64,000 bases of DNA from Orobanche coerulescens. Lineage: Eukaryota > Streptophyta > Magnoliopsida > Lamiales > Orobanchaceae. Of this stretch, positions 1 to 10,753 are shown piece by piece. Each line of letters opens with the position of its first letter. Position 1 is the first letter of the stretch. The stretch covers positions 169,113,787 through 169,177,786 of the forward strand of contig CM065805.1 in assembly GCA_033398695.1 (NCBI GenBank), given 5' to 3'. A model generated the notes under the pieces. The model was given only the letters and a program-made list of their open reading frames with translations, made no database searches and was not told the origin of the DNA. The position numbers and the translations under genes were made by a program.

Positions 1-1113
1 ATTTACAAGGCTGAAGAATTGAACAGACATTAAAAGGTACTAACGAATGGAATAACGGAATTAAGATACAACGGTTCTGACCAAATACTGAAAGTACAGT
101 TGTTCAGCAGGAACTTAATAATACATCACCAAATTCAAATTCAGCATAAATGACTTCATACTCGAGTACTTATTGAAATAACCAATAAACAACAGACAAA
201 TGAACCCGGCCAAAACATCACTCTGCACCCTCGTCGTCATGCAGCTCCAGTGGTTGTTTTCCCGCTCTCCTGGATCCTGAACATAAACAAAATGTTCACC
301 CCTGAAGGGGTTAGCACAACGATGCTACTACAAGTACCACAACATATTATTCATATCTCACGAAGAATAATAACGTAAACGACAAAATACCAACGAGTCT
401 TCTCCTACGAGAAACTCATAAATGACATACACAACTGATAATCACAACATGATATCATAACATACACATGGTAATTCCGTCGATCCAGCGTTCACTGCCT
501 AGAACCCACGATGATCCCGTCAGACCAACCCGTGGTGGAAAAACCCGTCCGATGATCCAGCGCACGCTAGCATAGATCCCCCGATGATCCCGTCGGACCA
601 ACATGAGGTGGACATACAATAACGACATACATGCACGACAATATGTATAACAACAATACATAAAACAATTAAGGTACTTGCCTCGATTTGAAGACAAGAA
701 CAATACTTCCACAAAAACGAACACTCGAAGGTCGTCCTCCTCAATCAATCACGCAACAAGATCAAACCTTAACAAAAGAAATGATATAGAATTTATCTCA
801 CATCGTACGAATGTTTAACAATTTGATTTACGGCCAAAAGTTCATAAAATGAAATCTGCCTGAACTGCTTAGCGCACGCTAAGTACTCTGTGTAGTGTGC
901 GTTAAGTCTGCTCGATAGCGCACACAAACAACAAATCCTAGCATACGCTAACTATGCATGGTCAGTACTTCACTGATCAGTCGACTGACTCGTCTGATGT
1001 CTTAGCGTACGTTACGTACCAAACGTAGCGTACGCTAACTCGTGTTCGATAGCGCACGTTAATCTTCATAGCTTAGCGTGCGCTATCTATGCATGGCAAT
1101 TTACTGCTGGGCA
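1..1113 (-). repeat. Element A left LTR, piece 1 (with downstream palindrome array)
   Basis: This stretch matches 30981-32079 at high identity, so it is LTR sequence and not a gene. Positions 866-1092 hold about eight copies of the near-palindrome TTAGCG-NN-CGCTAA, several of them decayed. Positions 480-610 hold a short minisatellite containing GGTCCGACGGGATCA on the minus strand. Positions about 298-311 contain the CCCC-loop-GGGG hairpin. The open frames here (for example 455-748) have no family resemblance and lie in repeat DNA. Confidence 0.85.
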
Positions 1114-1142
1114 CACTACACCATATATGGCTTTCAACAACA
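1114..1142 (+). repeat. CACTA left terminal inverted repeat
   Basis: Twenty-nine bases beginning CACTACACCATATATGG pair with 6929-6957. Mismatches are few and lie in the inner part. Confidence 0.93.
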
Positions 1143-1159
1143 TTTTTTTTGATGTTACA

Positions 1160-1300
1160 AGCAAAAGTGTAGCCTTAGATGCCTTAAAATTGGTCAAATT
1201 TGATTTAAGGCTACACATTTTTCTAACGTTATTATTGATACAAATTAGTGTTACCATAGACTAAATTGAGCATCTACGCTAACACAAAATTTGGTGTAGC
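1160..1300. repeat. CACTA left subterminal repeats
   Basis: Several copies of GTGTAGCC occur in both orientations around 1170, 1210 and 1298. Subterminal repeats of this kind are the usual transposase-binding region of CACTA elements. That function is inferred here from position. Confidence 0.6.
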
Positions 1301-4179
1301 CGTTGCTATTTCAAAAAATGGTAACTAAATACTAAAAGAAATAGCCGGGCTTGCTAAAATATTTTAGGCGGTGCAAATAAATTATTTTCAACTGTAATGA
1401 CCCGATTTTTCTAAGGTATTTTATGAATATATTTTTTTTATAATAAGAAAAACTTGTAGTAATCTCAAGTCGTTCTGAAACATACATTTTATAAAATATT
1501 TTGCGGAATTTAAAATGATTTCAAATCTCCAAGACAATAGTAAAATCCAAAGTAAAATAATTGTCAAAAACAAGGTTAATTGTTTCATATTAACTTGAGC
1601 GGAATATAAAACAAATACGTAACATTAAATATTTTTATCATATATTGGTGCGCTCTGCAATCCGTTCTTTTCATTAGAATTACGAAGGTAAAATTTGGTG
1701 AGGTGGCCAGAAAGAATTAGAAACTTAGGGACTAAAATTAAAATCTAGGTAAAATTAAAATTAAAATTTGACTAGAATTAGAATCTCGATTCCTCATCTC
1801 AATCTCTTCTCTCGTAACTCGTATGAGTCTCTCCCCACCGGGAATCCCCTTTCCTCTTCTCTTGTGGAAACTCTCTGGTGATTAGCGGGACCGAGGACGG
1901 AGCAACACGGTGTCGATGGTGTTATCGCTCAGCGGACGGCGTACGCTCACCGTGAATCATCCGGTCGGGCTTCCACTAGTTTCGGATTCGGACTTCCGAC
2001 GGAAAGGTAAAGGAGTCGGGCTTCGAGATGGGGTTTGGAGCGACGAGACGAGCGCGATTCGCGACGATCGACCGAGGGTCGGAGTCGCGACCGAAAGAAA
2101 ATTTCGTGTTCGTTTTCTTGCTATTCGGTTTTAATTCTAAATAAATAGGGTTTCATGTGTGAATTCTGGAAATAGTGGGTTTAATGAAGTGTGTGTTCCG
2201 ATTTGATGAATTAGTTTTTGTTTATTTTCGATTTTGATTTGACGAATTGGTGTTTTGTGTGTTTATTTTCGATTTTGATTTGATGCCTTTTGTTCTCTGA
2301 TGCCTTTTGATTTGATTTGGAATTTTATGATCTTGATTTATTATTAGGTTTTACAAGATCGATTAGGAAGTATTTGGTGTGTCGTTCAAAATATGGTGCC
2401 AGATTTATCTAGTGTGAGGTCTGAAGTGACTCGTGATTCATGACGTATTTAGTTAGTCATCATGCAACTGAAATGTGTTGCTTCTGTGCCAATTTCTGTT
2501 ATTCACAACATCATTACCTCCACTATCATGTCTGTTGGCTACGTTTAGTCATGTAATTAATATCCTTTGAGTGTGCTTAATATGATATATGATGAAGAAA
2601 CTATTTTTTTTAATTGACTTTGTTGTTATTTGATGTTTCCAGGAGTCTCTTCAGAAGGATTTTGGATTGAAAACTGGATAGATACTGTGGAACTTTAGTA
2701 GAGGGATAGATACGAGACTGGTTGGACTAATTCAGGTGAGTAGGAAGTACCTGATTTGTCCTGTCCTCAATAAGTTTGTAAATGGAAGCCCTAGTTTCTT
2801 ATTTGTGTGTAGGTAGCCTCAAGCTCCTACTTGCTCTGTGTGTGCGTGGGGGGTAAACATGATGTAAATTAAGATGATATGTTTCTATTAAATCATCATA
2901 ATGTTTAGCTAGTCCCATGCAAATGGATCTAACTGTTTGAAACAAAATGCGGTTTCGAGTCTAAATGACATCTTTCTTTCTACATGGTTTGGCCCTTTTA
3001 TTGGTCCACTTTATACTTATTATCCATTGAAGAGTTTAACAGAATTTGCTTGACGTGAAAATTGTTGCTCTGGAAGTAACTTATGATAATGATTCAATTT
3101 GTAATCTTAATCTTATATCACCTAACTCTTGTGATCATATTAGTGTCACTTCATACTACCAATTTATTGAAGAAATGGCAAACCATGCAGGTAGATGTTG
3201 TCTGCAAATATCTCATCTCGCCAAATTGTCGTTTTTATCATTCTTGCTTCTATTATATTTCCGCATTGGAACTTTGCTGTTTTTGGCTTTTTGAAGGAAA
3301 GTAAGCCCATTGATCTTTGAAGTAAGCTGGGGTGTGAGGTTCGGGAACCTAAATGATGTTAGTGGTCCATTGTAAAATTAACAATTTTTATGCTTGAGAG
3401 TTCCTTTCGGTAACTCTTACTCGATCTCGGACTCGGCATTTTCTCATGCACTGTGCAAGGAGTTTGCACTTCGGTTGCGGGGATGCGGAGTGCATTTTCA
3501 ACTATGGGAAAGTCATAGTTAAGTTGAATCTCATATTACGGGAGGTGGAGAGTGGAGGCGGCTCGTGAGTATGTTGTATATTTTACACTTGTTTCCTCAC
3601 CGAACATGAGAAATGCGCTTTTGGTGTGTGAACATCTTCTTTGGATACTAGGCCTTGTCTTTGTGAGTGCATATCGCAGAGGCCGGAGCCACATAAGCAC
3701 AAGATCATAAGGTCTTAGGATTAAATGTCCATGATTTGTATGCGATGGCATATTATGAGTGCTATCTACCTTCATCGCTTTGCCACCTTCCATTTTGGGG
3801 TTCCTCGAGTTTAACTAATTTATTACTAGCAAGAGATTGTGCATTAACCATCGGACGGTATCTTTGCAATTTCTCCTATTTCTATTACTCATTTCTTGCT
3901 CATGGATAGAATATAAATGTACCACAAATTAACATACTAAATGTTGCTTAATGACGAGTGTTGCGGACTAACAAAATAAGGTTTATACCTTACGACTTTG
4001 TTTCTTGATAATGGTTATAGATATATAGGTGTGTGTGTGTGTGGTGTGGTGTGTGTATTTACACACAATTATGCATTCTTGGGAATTTTAAACTTCATTT
4101 TACAAGTTAACAATGACAAAATTCTAATAGCGATTTTCGTCATTATCACTCTCTTTATACTTTGTTTGGATCCACGAGA
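1301..4179. other. CACTA interior without recognisable protein
   Basis: A pyrimidine-rich, UTR-like stretch lies at about 1790-1910. It is followed by T-rich, intron-like sequence. A possible small exon at 2653-2734 is bounded by TTCCAG and by GTGAGT. The frames at 1910-2134 and 3046-3304 match nothing I recognise. This could be the 5' part of the captured host gene, but I cannot show that. Confidence 0.4.
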
Positions 4180-5011
4180 GATGGGCTTGGAGAAGCATAT
4201 GATAGGGATATTGCTTTTGCAAGTGCACTTGAAACTTTTCTTTGGAGGACATCATGATCCTATATCTATAGCATTTGGAGGTATAAATTATCTGAATACA
4301 TGTTTATCTTCTAACATAATTTTGGGGAGCGTGACTAGTAAAGTTCATATCTTCCGCTATAGTTGTAAAGTCTTGCGCAAAGGTGGCGACACAAGAAACA
4401 TACTTGCATTGTCTCGCAATATGTTCGAAGTTTTGTCAGTCTTCGCTAACTAATGGACTTGAAGAATGAAGGATAATATTCTTCATGGTGCTTTAGTTCT
4501 CTCTCAGAAACTATATGCATTGGCACCGTATAATGTCTAATCTATATGCATTTGATTAACCTAGTTATTTATGTCCAGTGGACAACATGATCTCTGAGTA
4601 TCCTCTGCCTCTTCAATTCCCAACCCTTTGATTTGACGTAAGGTTTAGGGTAACTTGCTTATGCTCATGCAAAGAATTCGAAGCCAAAAACAAGAACAGG
4701 CACTTCTAGTTAGTTTTACATTGAATAAGAGTTGTTCTGTCTTTTTCCTAGATATCACGAAACTAACGGACACTTGGCTATTCGAAGATTTCTTCAAGCA
4801 TGAGCTGCAAAAGAGCTTGCACAAAGCTACGGACGAGAAAACAAAAAGAATCTTTGTTATCCTACAATATGTTATATTTAACTTGTTAAAAAGATTTTAT
4901 TGAAGATGCCGATTTATTCTACTTACATGCGTAGGCCACGATATGGCAAAGTTCGCAATTGCTTTGAGAGAAGTCGGAACGTACAAAGAAATTCTTCGGG
5001 CACGGTGGAAA
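4180..5011 (+). pseudogene. Captured fragment of an ARF-GAP (AGD1/AGD3-like) BAR-domain gene
   Basis: Positions 4180-4280 encode GLGEAYDRDIAFASALETF and then, after a frame change, GGHHDPISIAFGG. The piece ends at a GT donor-like site. Positions 4935-5011 follow a TAG acceptor-like site and encode KFAIALREVGTYKEILRA after a one-base slip. These two blocks are consecutive in the N-terminal BAR domain of plant AGD-type ARF GTPase-activating proteins, which bind curved membranes and promote GTP hydrolysis on ARF in vesicle traffic. The roughly 650-nt gap between them has the position of an intron. PH, ArfGAP and ankyrin domains are absent, and the frameshifts rule out a working protein. The intron-bearing gene piece was most likely picked up by the CACTA element. 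Confidence 0.82.
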
Positions 5012-6419
5012 CTTTATTGCTCATCTTGTTTCCTCCGAGAACGTGCAATAGCTTGACCTATTAAATGTTTTGCACCACTATTCTTACAAATGCTAGCTTA
5101 CTAGTGTTCATAATTGGAATACTTCATTGTGTTTGGATCAAGTTATTTAGAAACTAAGAATTTCGAATTTACAAAATCCGATAAACTTATGCATTCGGTT
5201 TCAATTTTACAACGGGTTCAAATCTCTCAAGACCCATTTTAAGTTATTTTTCAACCAATTGGTATTTCATTTATATCCACTAATAGAGTCATATTTGATC
5301 ATCATCATCCGCCACCTTAATCGACTACGTTGGGGTAGGTAGCATTAAGATTATTATGTCAATTAATAATCTAAAGTTAGTTGATACTATAAATTCATGC
5401 AAGCTGTAGGAACCTTCACGCCTAGGATAATGGAGTCATTTTTATCTTTAAATTAGATCCCGCTTGATAGAGTCAAGGGCACGGGGTGAATGCAAATAAT
5501 AATAATATTAAGCAAACTATTAACAACAACGTTCTCCTCGGAATAAATCCCCACCCAAGTCAAGCCGATAACATTATTGCCAAGATAATCTCTATCCTAA
5601 GATAATATGCTACCTAGATATAATGTATCCCTACGAGCCACAAGCCCCATTGAAATAGCAATTAATTAGAATTGTTACACTTTAAGAAATAAATATTAAC
5701 GCAATAATAATAAGAAGCCCAGCTCATCTCAGCTCGTCCGCCGCGGTGTCGCCCCACCGCGCCTTCCCTTCCTCCATTTGCACACACATGCGAAATGATC
5801 CTTAACACTTCTTAAACCAAAATCCTTTTTGAGTTTTGACCAAGTACTACCTTATGTACTTGAAATCGATCAAAATATGTACAAATAAGAAGCGGGGCAA
5901 TCAGTGCATTTATGTATTTATAAATCTGCCTTGTGTGCATCAATTTTTGATAAATTACATGTATTTTCAGCAATCGATTGGGCCTACATGAGATTGTTGT
6001 TGCTTGATCACGGGCCTTGTTTATTTTCTTCTTAAACTATCTGGATCGGTATGTGGCGGACCTAGCTGCTAAGATCGGGCTCAACTTCAACAAGAGATGG
6101 ATGAAAAACTTGAAGATAAATGATGAAAATGTTGGCGAGAAGAATCGATTTAAACTTAAAGATTGATGACTCTCGAAATCGGTCGAGGAGTCTATGGCGG
6201 TGACAATGTCACTCCTTGGTGATCTCATCATTTTATATTATGCTAGCTAAGTGACTCTAGTAGTTTTGTTATATTTGTGGATTGCGATTGTAACTTGTTC
6301 TTAGCTATTATGGATTGAATATTAGCGTCATGTATTTTGGATGTTGTTATGGTTGACATTGTTTTAATGCTATTGACTATTTTACGGTAATATTTATTTT
6401 CCAATATAAAATTTTGCTT
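5012..6419. other. CACTA interior, non-coding
   Basis: This is AT-rich sequence with no recognisable product. The minus-strand frame at 6037-6231 has no family resemblance. A short GC-rich patch at 5725-5775 is the only compositional break. Confidence 0.4.
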
Positions 6420-6928
6420 TTAGCATGAAAAATGTTGGTAAAACACAAAAATGTAGCCATAGACTATAATTTATAATTCTTTATGTTGGCAAAATATAAA
6501 AATTGTGTTGGCAAAGATTAAAAGTGTGTTGGCAAAAGTTAGAACTGGTCATATATAAGTGTAGCCATAGTGTTAAAGTTGTTGGTAAAGATGTCAAAGT
6601 GTTTCACAATTTAATGTTACATTAGACCTCATGAGTGTTGGCATAGGTCTACGGCTACACAAATCTTTGTGTCACTAAATATATAAAAGTGTGGCCTTAA
6701 GTCTACAGCAACACAAAATCTAGTGTAGCCACAGACAATAAAAGTGTTGGCATAGGGGTCTGTTGCTACACTTTTTTAACATGTTACCAAAAAAAAGAAA
6801 AGTGTTACCTTAGACCCCTATGGTTGCGGCCGTTTTTGTAACACTTTCGAATTTGGTCAAAGTGTAGCCATAGCTTGTTTTTCTACCTTCAGCAACACTT
6901 TTTGGACTTTTGAACACAGTTTTTCAGG
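6420..6928. repeat. CACTA right subterminal repeats
   Basis: Many copies of AGTGTAGCCATAG-like and GTGTTGGCA-like words occur in both orientations up to the terminal repeat. They mirror the left subterminal region and are far more numerous here. Confidence 0.65.
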
Positions 6929-6957
6929 TGTTGCTGAAACCCATATATGGTGTAGTG
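6929..6957 (-). repeat. CACTA right terminal inverted repeat
   Basis: It ends CCATATATGGTGTAGTG and is followed by the GCA target duplication. Confidence 0.93.
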
Positions 6958-7313
6958 GCAGTAAACTGTTCTCATCATGATCAAAACAATGAAATCTTCC
7001 GTGATAATTCATGTTACCTCCATGAATATCATGTTCATACGATTATGAATGATCTTACGGATAGCAACAACTTCGGACTCGAGGATATGCATACCATTAT
7101 AAAACCATATTCCATTTCGACTACAAATCTTCATAAGACAATTCGAAAGGCTTAACGGTTGATATCAACACCTTTATATCAATCAATATTATCATGCTGA
7201 AGTTGTTAAACGTCCCATCTATACTAGATAAATCCTTCCATGATCAATCCTTTAGATTTATCTAACAATAATGATGTTAAAGTCAAGTCCAAGATTGCTA
7301 TGAAGTCATCTAC
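6958..7313 (-). repeat. Element A left LTR, piece 2
   Basis: It continues the LTR after the CACTA insertion and matches 32077-32116 before that copy is cut off. It ends with TCTAC (7309-7313), the target duplication of element B. Confidence 0.85.
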
Positions 7314-9066
7314 TGTAACACCCCGAGATATTCGGAATAATTACAGCGCCGTAAACCCTTTAAGTAAGGATTTACAAGGCTAATTAAAAAAAAAGTAAAT
7401 CTAAGACATCAATACTGCGGAAATTCAAGTTTGTGAAAACGTACAACTGGTTCAACGAGTAATTAATACAACCATATCGAATTAATATCAATAAGACACG
7501 CGTACTCGAGTACAGAAACCAAACCAAGAAAACAAATCTCCAATAACACTAAACATCACTGAACCCCTTCGTCGTCACGTCGGTACTGTGGCTGTTTCTC
7601 TGCTCCTCGGCTACCTGAACATCAAAACAAATGTCCACCCCCGAAGGGGTTAGCAAAACGATGCTAGTACAAGTATCATGTTAAACAATTCGAATATGCA
7701 TCAACAATACATAACAAGATACACCACACGGACTTTCGCTACCGGAATCCGACAATGCGAATCTACAAGATTCCATTACACAGCATGGGTATTCCAATGA
7801 TCCAGCGCCCTCAGCATAGATCCCAAGATGATCCCGTCGGACCAACACGAGGTGGAAATAACCCGTCCAATGATCCAGCGCCCTCAGCCTAGATCCCAAG
7901 ATGATCCCGTCGGACCAACACGAGGTGGACATCCGATCCAGCGCCCTCAGCATAGATCGTACAACGTATACAAACACAATTCATGCATACACATATGCCA
8001 AATCATTATGTTCATCAACATGAACATATAAACACTATATAATGAATATCATGGCAAATCAACGAAGTAAATATCATGTTCAACAACATGAATAATCATA
8101 CGCATGCTCCAAAAATACCGATATTAACATATCACGATACTTGCCTCGAAGATGGCAAGAACGATATACTTCAATGATCTCAACACTTTCGAAAGTCGCC
8201 TCCTTCGATCAACGTAGCAAGCTTGAACCTTAACAAAAGGAATGATATACAAATCATCTCAAGTCGAACAATGGCCTAACAATTCGGCCTACGGCCGAAA
8301 AGCTCAAAATAAACAATCTGTTTGGATTGCTTAGCGCGCGCTACGTACTCTACGTAACGTGCGCTAAGCCGGACTGTTAGCGTACGCTATCGTATAAGAC
8401 TAGCGTGCACTAGCCCGCAATTTGGCGATCGGCTCATTTGGTCTCATAACGTACGCTACGTGCGTTTCGTGCGTTAATCGAACCCCGATAGCGCACGTTA
8501 ACTCACACATGTTAGCGTGCGCTAATCTTGCATGGCGAATCACGCAAACCGCCTGGGTTGAATGGTGAAGAACTCATGAATTCTACCGTGATAATACAAG
8601 TTATCCTCGGGCATATCATGCTAATAAGGTTTGTGGAAGTTTTATGATTATGAAATACAAATATACGGATAGTCATCTCAATATCATAATCCATCTACGA
8701 TCTTCAAGAAATAATCTAAGTTCCGATCGTCTTACGTTCCAAAACACATGATTCCAACGTGTACAACGTAGCAACTGGGTAATATCCGATTACTGATCAT
8801 AAATCGATTTGAACATGCTTAGGAGTCCTTATAATAAGATGGTTCAAAGGTTCATACGATATATAGTGCCGATACGTCAAAAGTATCCTTCTAACATGTG
8901 ATGACCGATTATAACGAAATACTTGCTATCCAAACATGATTCAAACTTCCTTAGGAACATTACTAACATCGGTGAAGAATCACCTACCTCAAAGTAGTGA
9001 AGAACACGGAGGAAAATGAAGCAATCCAACACCGAAGGCTTGAACACCAATCTCCAATGATATACG
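7314..9066 (-). repeat. Element B left (3') LTR, outer part
   Basis: It is nearly identical to 22856-24595. Positions 8330-8525 hold about seven copies of TTAGCG-NN-CGCTAA. Positions 7786-7955 hold a two-to-three-copy minisatellite with GGTCCGACGGGATCA (minus strand). Positions 7638-7652 form the CCCC-TTCG-GGGG hairpin. The frame at 7681-7977 is an open stretch through the minisatellite, not a gene. Confidence 0.92.
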
Positions 9067-9686
9067 TGTTGCTACCCAAAATATTATCCGGAGATAGATA
9101 TTGCTGGAATGGATGGGATAGCAAACAAATGCAAGAGCACTTCCGAGAGAAAGATAAATAACACAAGATTTGCCGGGGTTGTTAGTCCCGGGCTTGAATG
9201 CTCTCGCGAGATATTATTAATACCAATATTCGGGGATACAAGTACTAATGTAAGAATACAATTACAATAAGTGTAAAGATTCTTGTTATCTTAGCTAGTG
9301 AGCGTGTAGATTGCCGGAAGAACCAGATTTGATGCTCTGTGAGTTCTTGTAACAAAGGTGATGAACAGTCGCGACGGTGAGAGATCGTCCGTCTCTCACG
9401 GCGAGTATTTAGCTGGATGCTTGGGCTTCTGGGCTTATGAATCCCTTGGAATCTGTCTAGTGGAGACTTGCTGCTTCTGCCGATCGTCTTCTGGACGAGA
9501 GATTTGGAGAGAGAAGTCCTGAGATGGATTCCGGTGAGATAGCCGGGAGCTTGATGATATGTATGTTCTTCAGTATTTCCGTGAATGTATCGGAATGTGA
9601 GAGAATGTGAACTGGGAACTGTTGAGTGAATTCCGAACCGTTGGTTAAAATGAATTCAGAACCTTTTTCCAGTAGGAGGAGGTTCT

Positions 9687-9696
9687 CTATTTATAG
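9687..9696 (-). promoter_or_regulatory. TATA box of element C LTR (3' copy)
   Basis: The minus strand reads CTATAAATAG. It sits just downstream, in the element's sense, of the GGCGATCGCC array. Confidence 0.65.
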
Positions 9697-9710
9697 GGCT
9701 TGGATACGCC

Positions 9711-10222
9711 GGGCGATCGCCTTTTATGCAATATAATAATCGGGCGATCGTCTTTTGGCACATGGGCCTGTCCCCTCAAAGTCTGCAGGAGTTCTTTGGC
9801 GATCAGTGTGCGGTCGATGGGGAGCTTACACGCGTCTGAGTTCTTTGTCACGGGTGGTCCCAGACAACTTTCGGCGCGCATCTTTGGTAGGTGAGGTAGG
9901 TGGCAGGCTGTGGTCAAAGGTCTTGTCTGTCAGCAAAAGATCTTGTCTGCTGCGAAGATCTTGTCAGCGCCTTTGGTGGATCTGCACGTGGGTGCTTTCC
10001 TGAGATCCAGTCCTTGATGGTTTTGACGGGCGATCGTCTCTGCTCGGGGCGGAGGTCGATTGCCCTTAGCCGGTTAGTAGAGTAGATCGCCAGCTGCCAA
10101 AGGGCGATCGCCTTGGGAGTCGATCGCTAGGTAACTGATGGTGGTTCGATATCTTCAACTTGGCGAGCTAGCCATAGTTTGACTGGAGTTGACTTGGTCG
10201 CTCGGCCTTATAGTCGATCGCC
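9711..10222. repeat. GGCGATCGCC palindrome array in LTR C
   Basis: Copies or near-copies lie at about 9711, 9742, 10028, 10054, 10085, 10102, 10120 and 10213, and the same set recurs at 16858-17370. The best copies are perfect palindromes. The array separates the LTR TATA box (minus) from the antisense gene's TATA box (plus). Confidence 0.8.
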
Positions 10223-10251
10223 TGTCGGGATGAATAAATCGTGACACAACA

Positions 10252-10266
10252 ATTGCCCCCCAGCTC
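10252..10266 (-). other. Polypurine tract of element C
   Basis: The minus strand reads GAGCTGGGGGGCAAT directly before the 3' LTR. This is the place where plus-strand DNA synthesis would be primed. Confidence 0.65.
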
Positions 10267-10602
10267 GCTCATACGTTGGAAACGTGGGGTGAGGTGGCTT
10301 TCTTAGCGATCATTGAACTTTTGACGGCGACTAAGTGTTTTATTAGGCGCGATCGTCTTTGAGTGATATATCCACGAGTTTGGACGACACTGGTTGGCCG
10401 AAGCTGCGGGAAAAAGCAACGGGCGTTGAAAAGTCTCCGCGCACGTGTCGGGCTTGTTGGAGGACGCCAACGGTCATTAATGACTCCTCGGGCGCGCGTC
10501 CTCGAAAAGACGCGTGCGCGGAGTCTCGAGGGTCAACTAGGGCGTCGTTTGAGATCCGACCCCCGAGGTTTTCCCTTATTGCAATCGGGTCCCGCCTTCT
10601 CC

Positions 10603-10610
10603 TATAAAAG
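10603..10610 (+). promoter_or_regulatory. TATA box of the antisense gene in element C
   Basis: TATAAAAG lies about 150 bp before the first ATG (10754) of the plus-strand gene. It gives that gene a promoter of its own. CGATC motifs at 10305 and 10347 lie upstream. Confidence 0.6.
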
Positions 10611-10753
10611 GGCGCGGGCCTGCGACTTCACTCACGCGTACTTATTTGGAGAAAGAAGGACTGCTGCCGATTTTTACGAAGATCTTAGCGCCGATCGTCG
10701 TTCGATTTCACTTTAGGGTAAGAAAAATCCTTTTCTTCTTTTCTATCTCGAAA

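Larger units (their letters stand above)
1114..6957. mobile_element. CACTA-superfamily transposon, non-autonomous, 5.8 kb
   Basis: It starts CACTACACCATATATGG and ends with the reverse complement of the same sequence. The terminal inverted repeats match at 25 or more of 29 positions. A 3-bp target duplication GCA flanks it (1111-1113 and 6958-6960), as is usual for CACTA elements. The homologous LTR at 32071-32090 reads straight through GGGCAGTAAACTG, which is an empty site. Inside are subterminal repeats, UTR- and intron-like sequence, and a captured ARF-GAP gene fragment. No TNP1/TNP2-type transposase was recognised, so movement would need a transposase supplied elsewhere. Confidence 0.95.
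9067..10251 (-). repeat. Element C left (3') LTR
   Basis: It matches 16220-17399 with scattered substitutions and small indels. Positions 9711-10222 hold six to eight copies of GGCGATCGCC or close variants. Confidence 0.92.

Noticed and set aside
4655..4903. 82-codon frame between the two ARF-GAP blocks
   Set aside because: It falls in the probable intron of the captured fragment. A weak likeness to the start of AGD proteins is not enough for a call.
9700..10085. Small plus-strand frames repeated at 16845-17233
   Set aside because: They lie in LTR C and are duplicated because LTRs are duplicated. The two copies do not keep the same frame.
9711..10222. GCGATCGC motif as a sign of cyanobacterial (HIP1) contamination
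   Set aside because: The motif lies in LTRs with a 5-bp target duplication inside a plant element, and the empty site is present in the other LTR of B.
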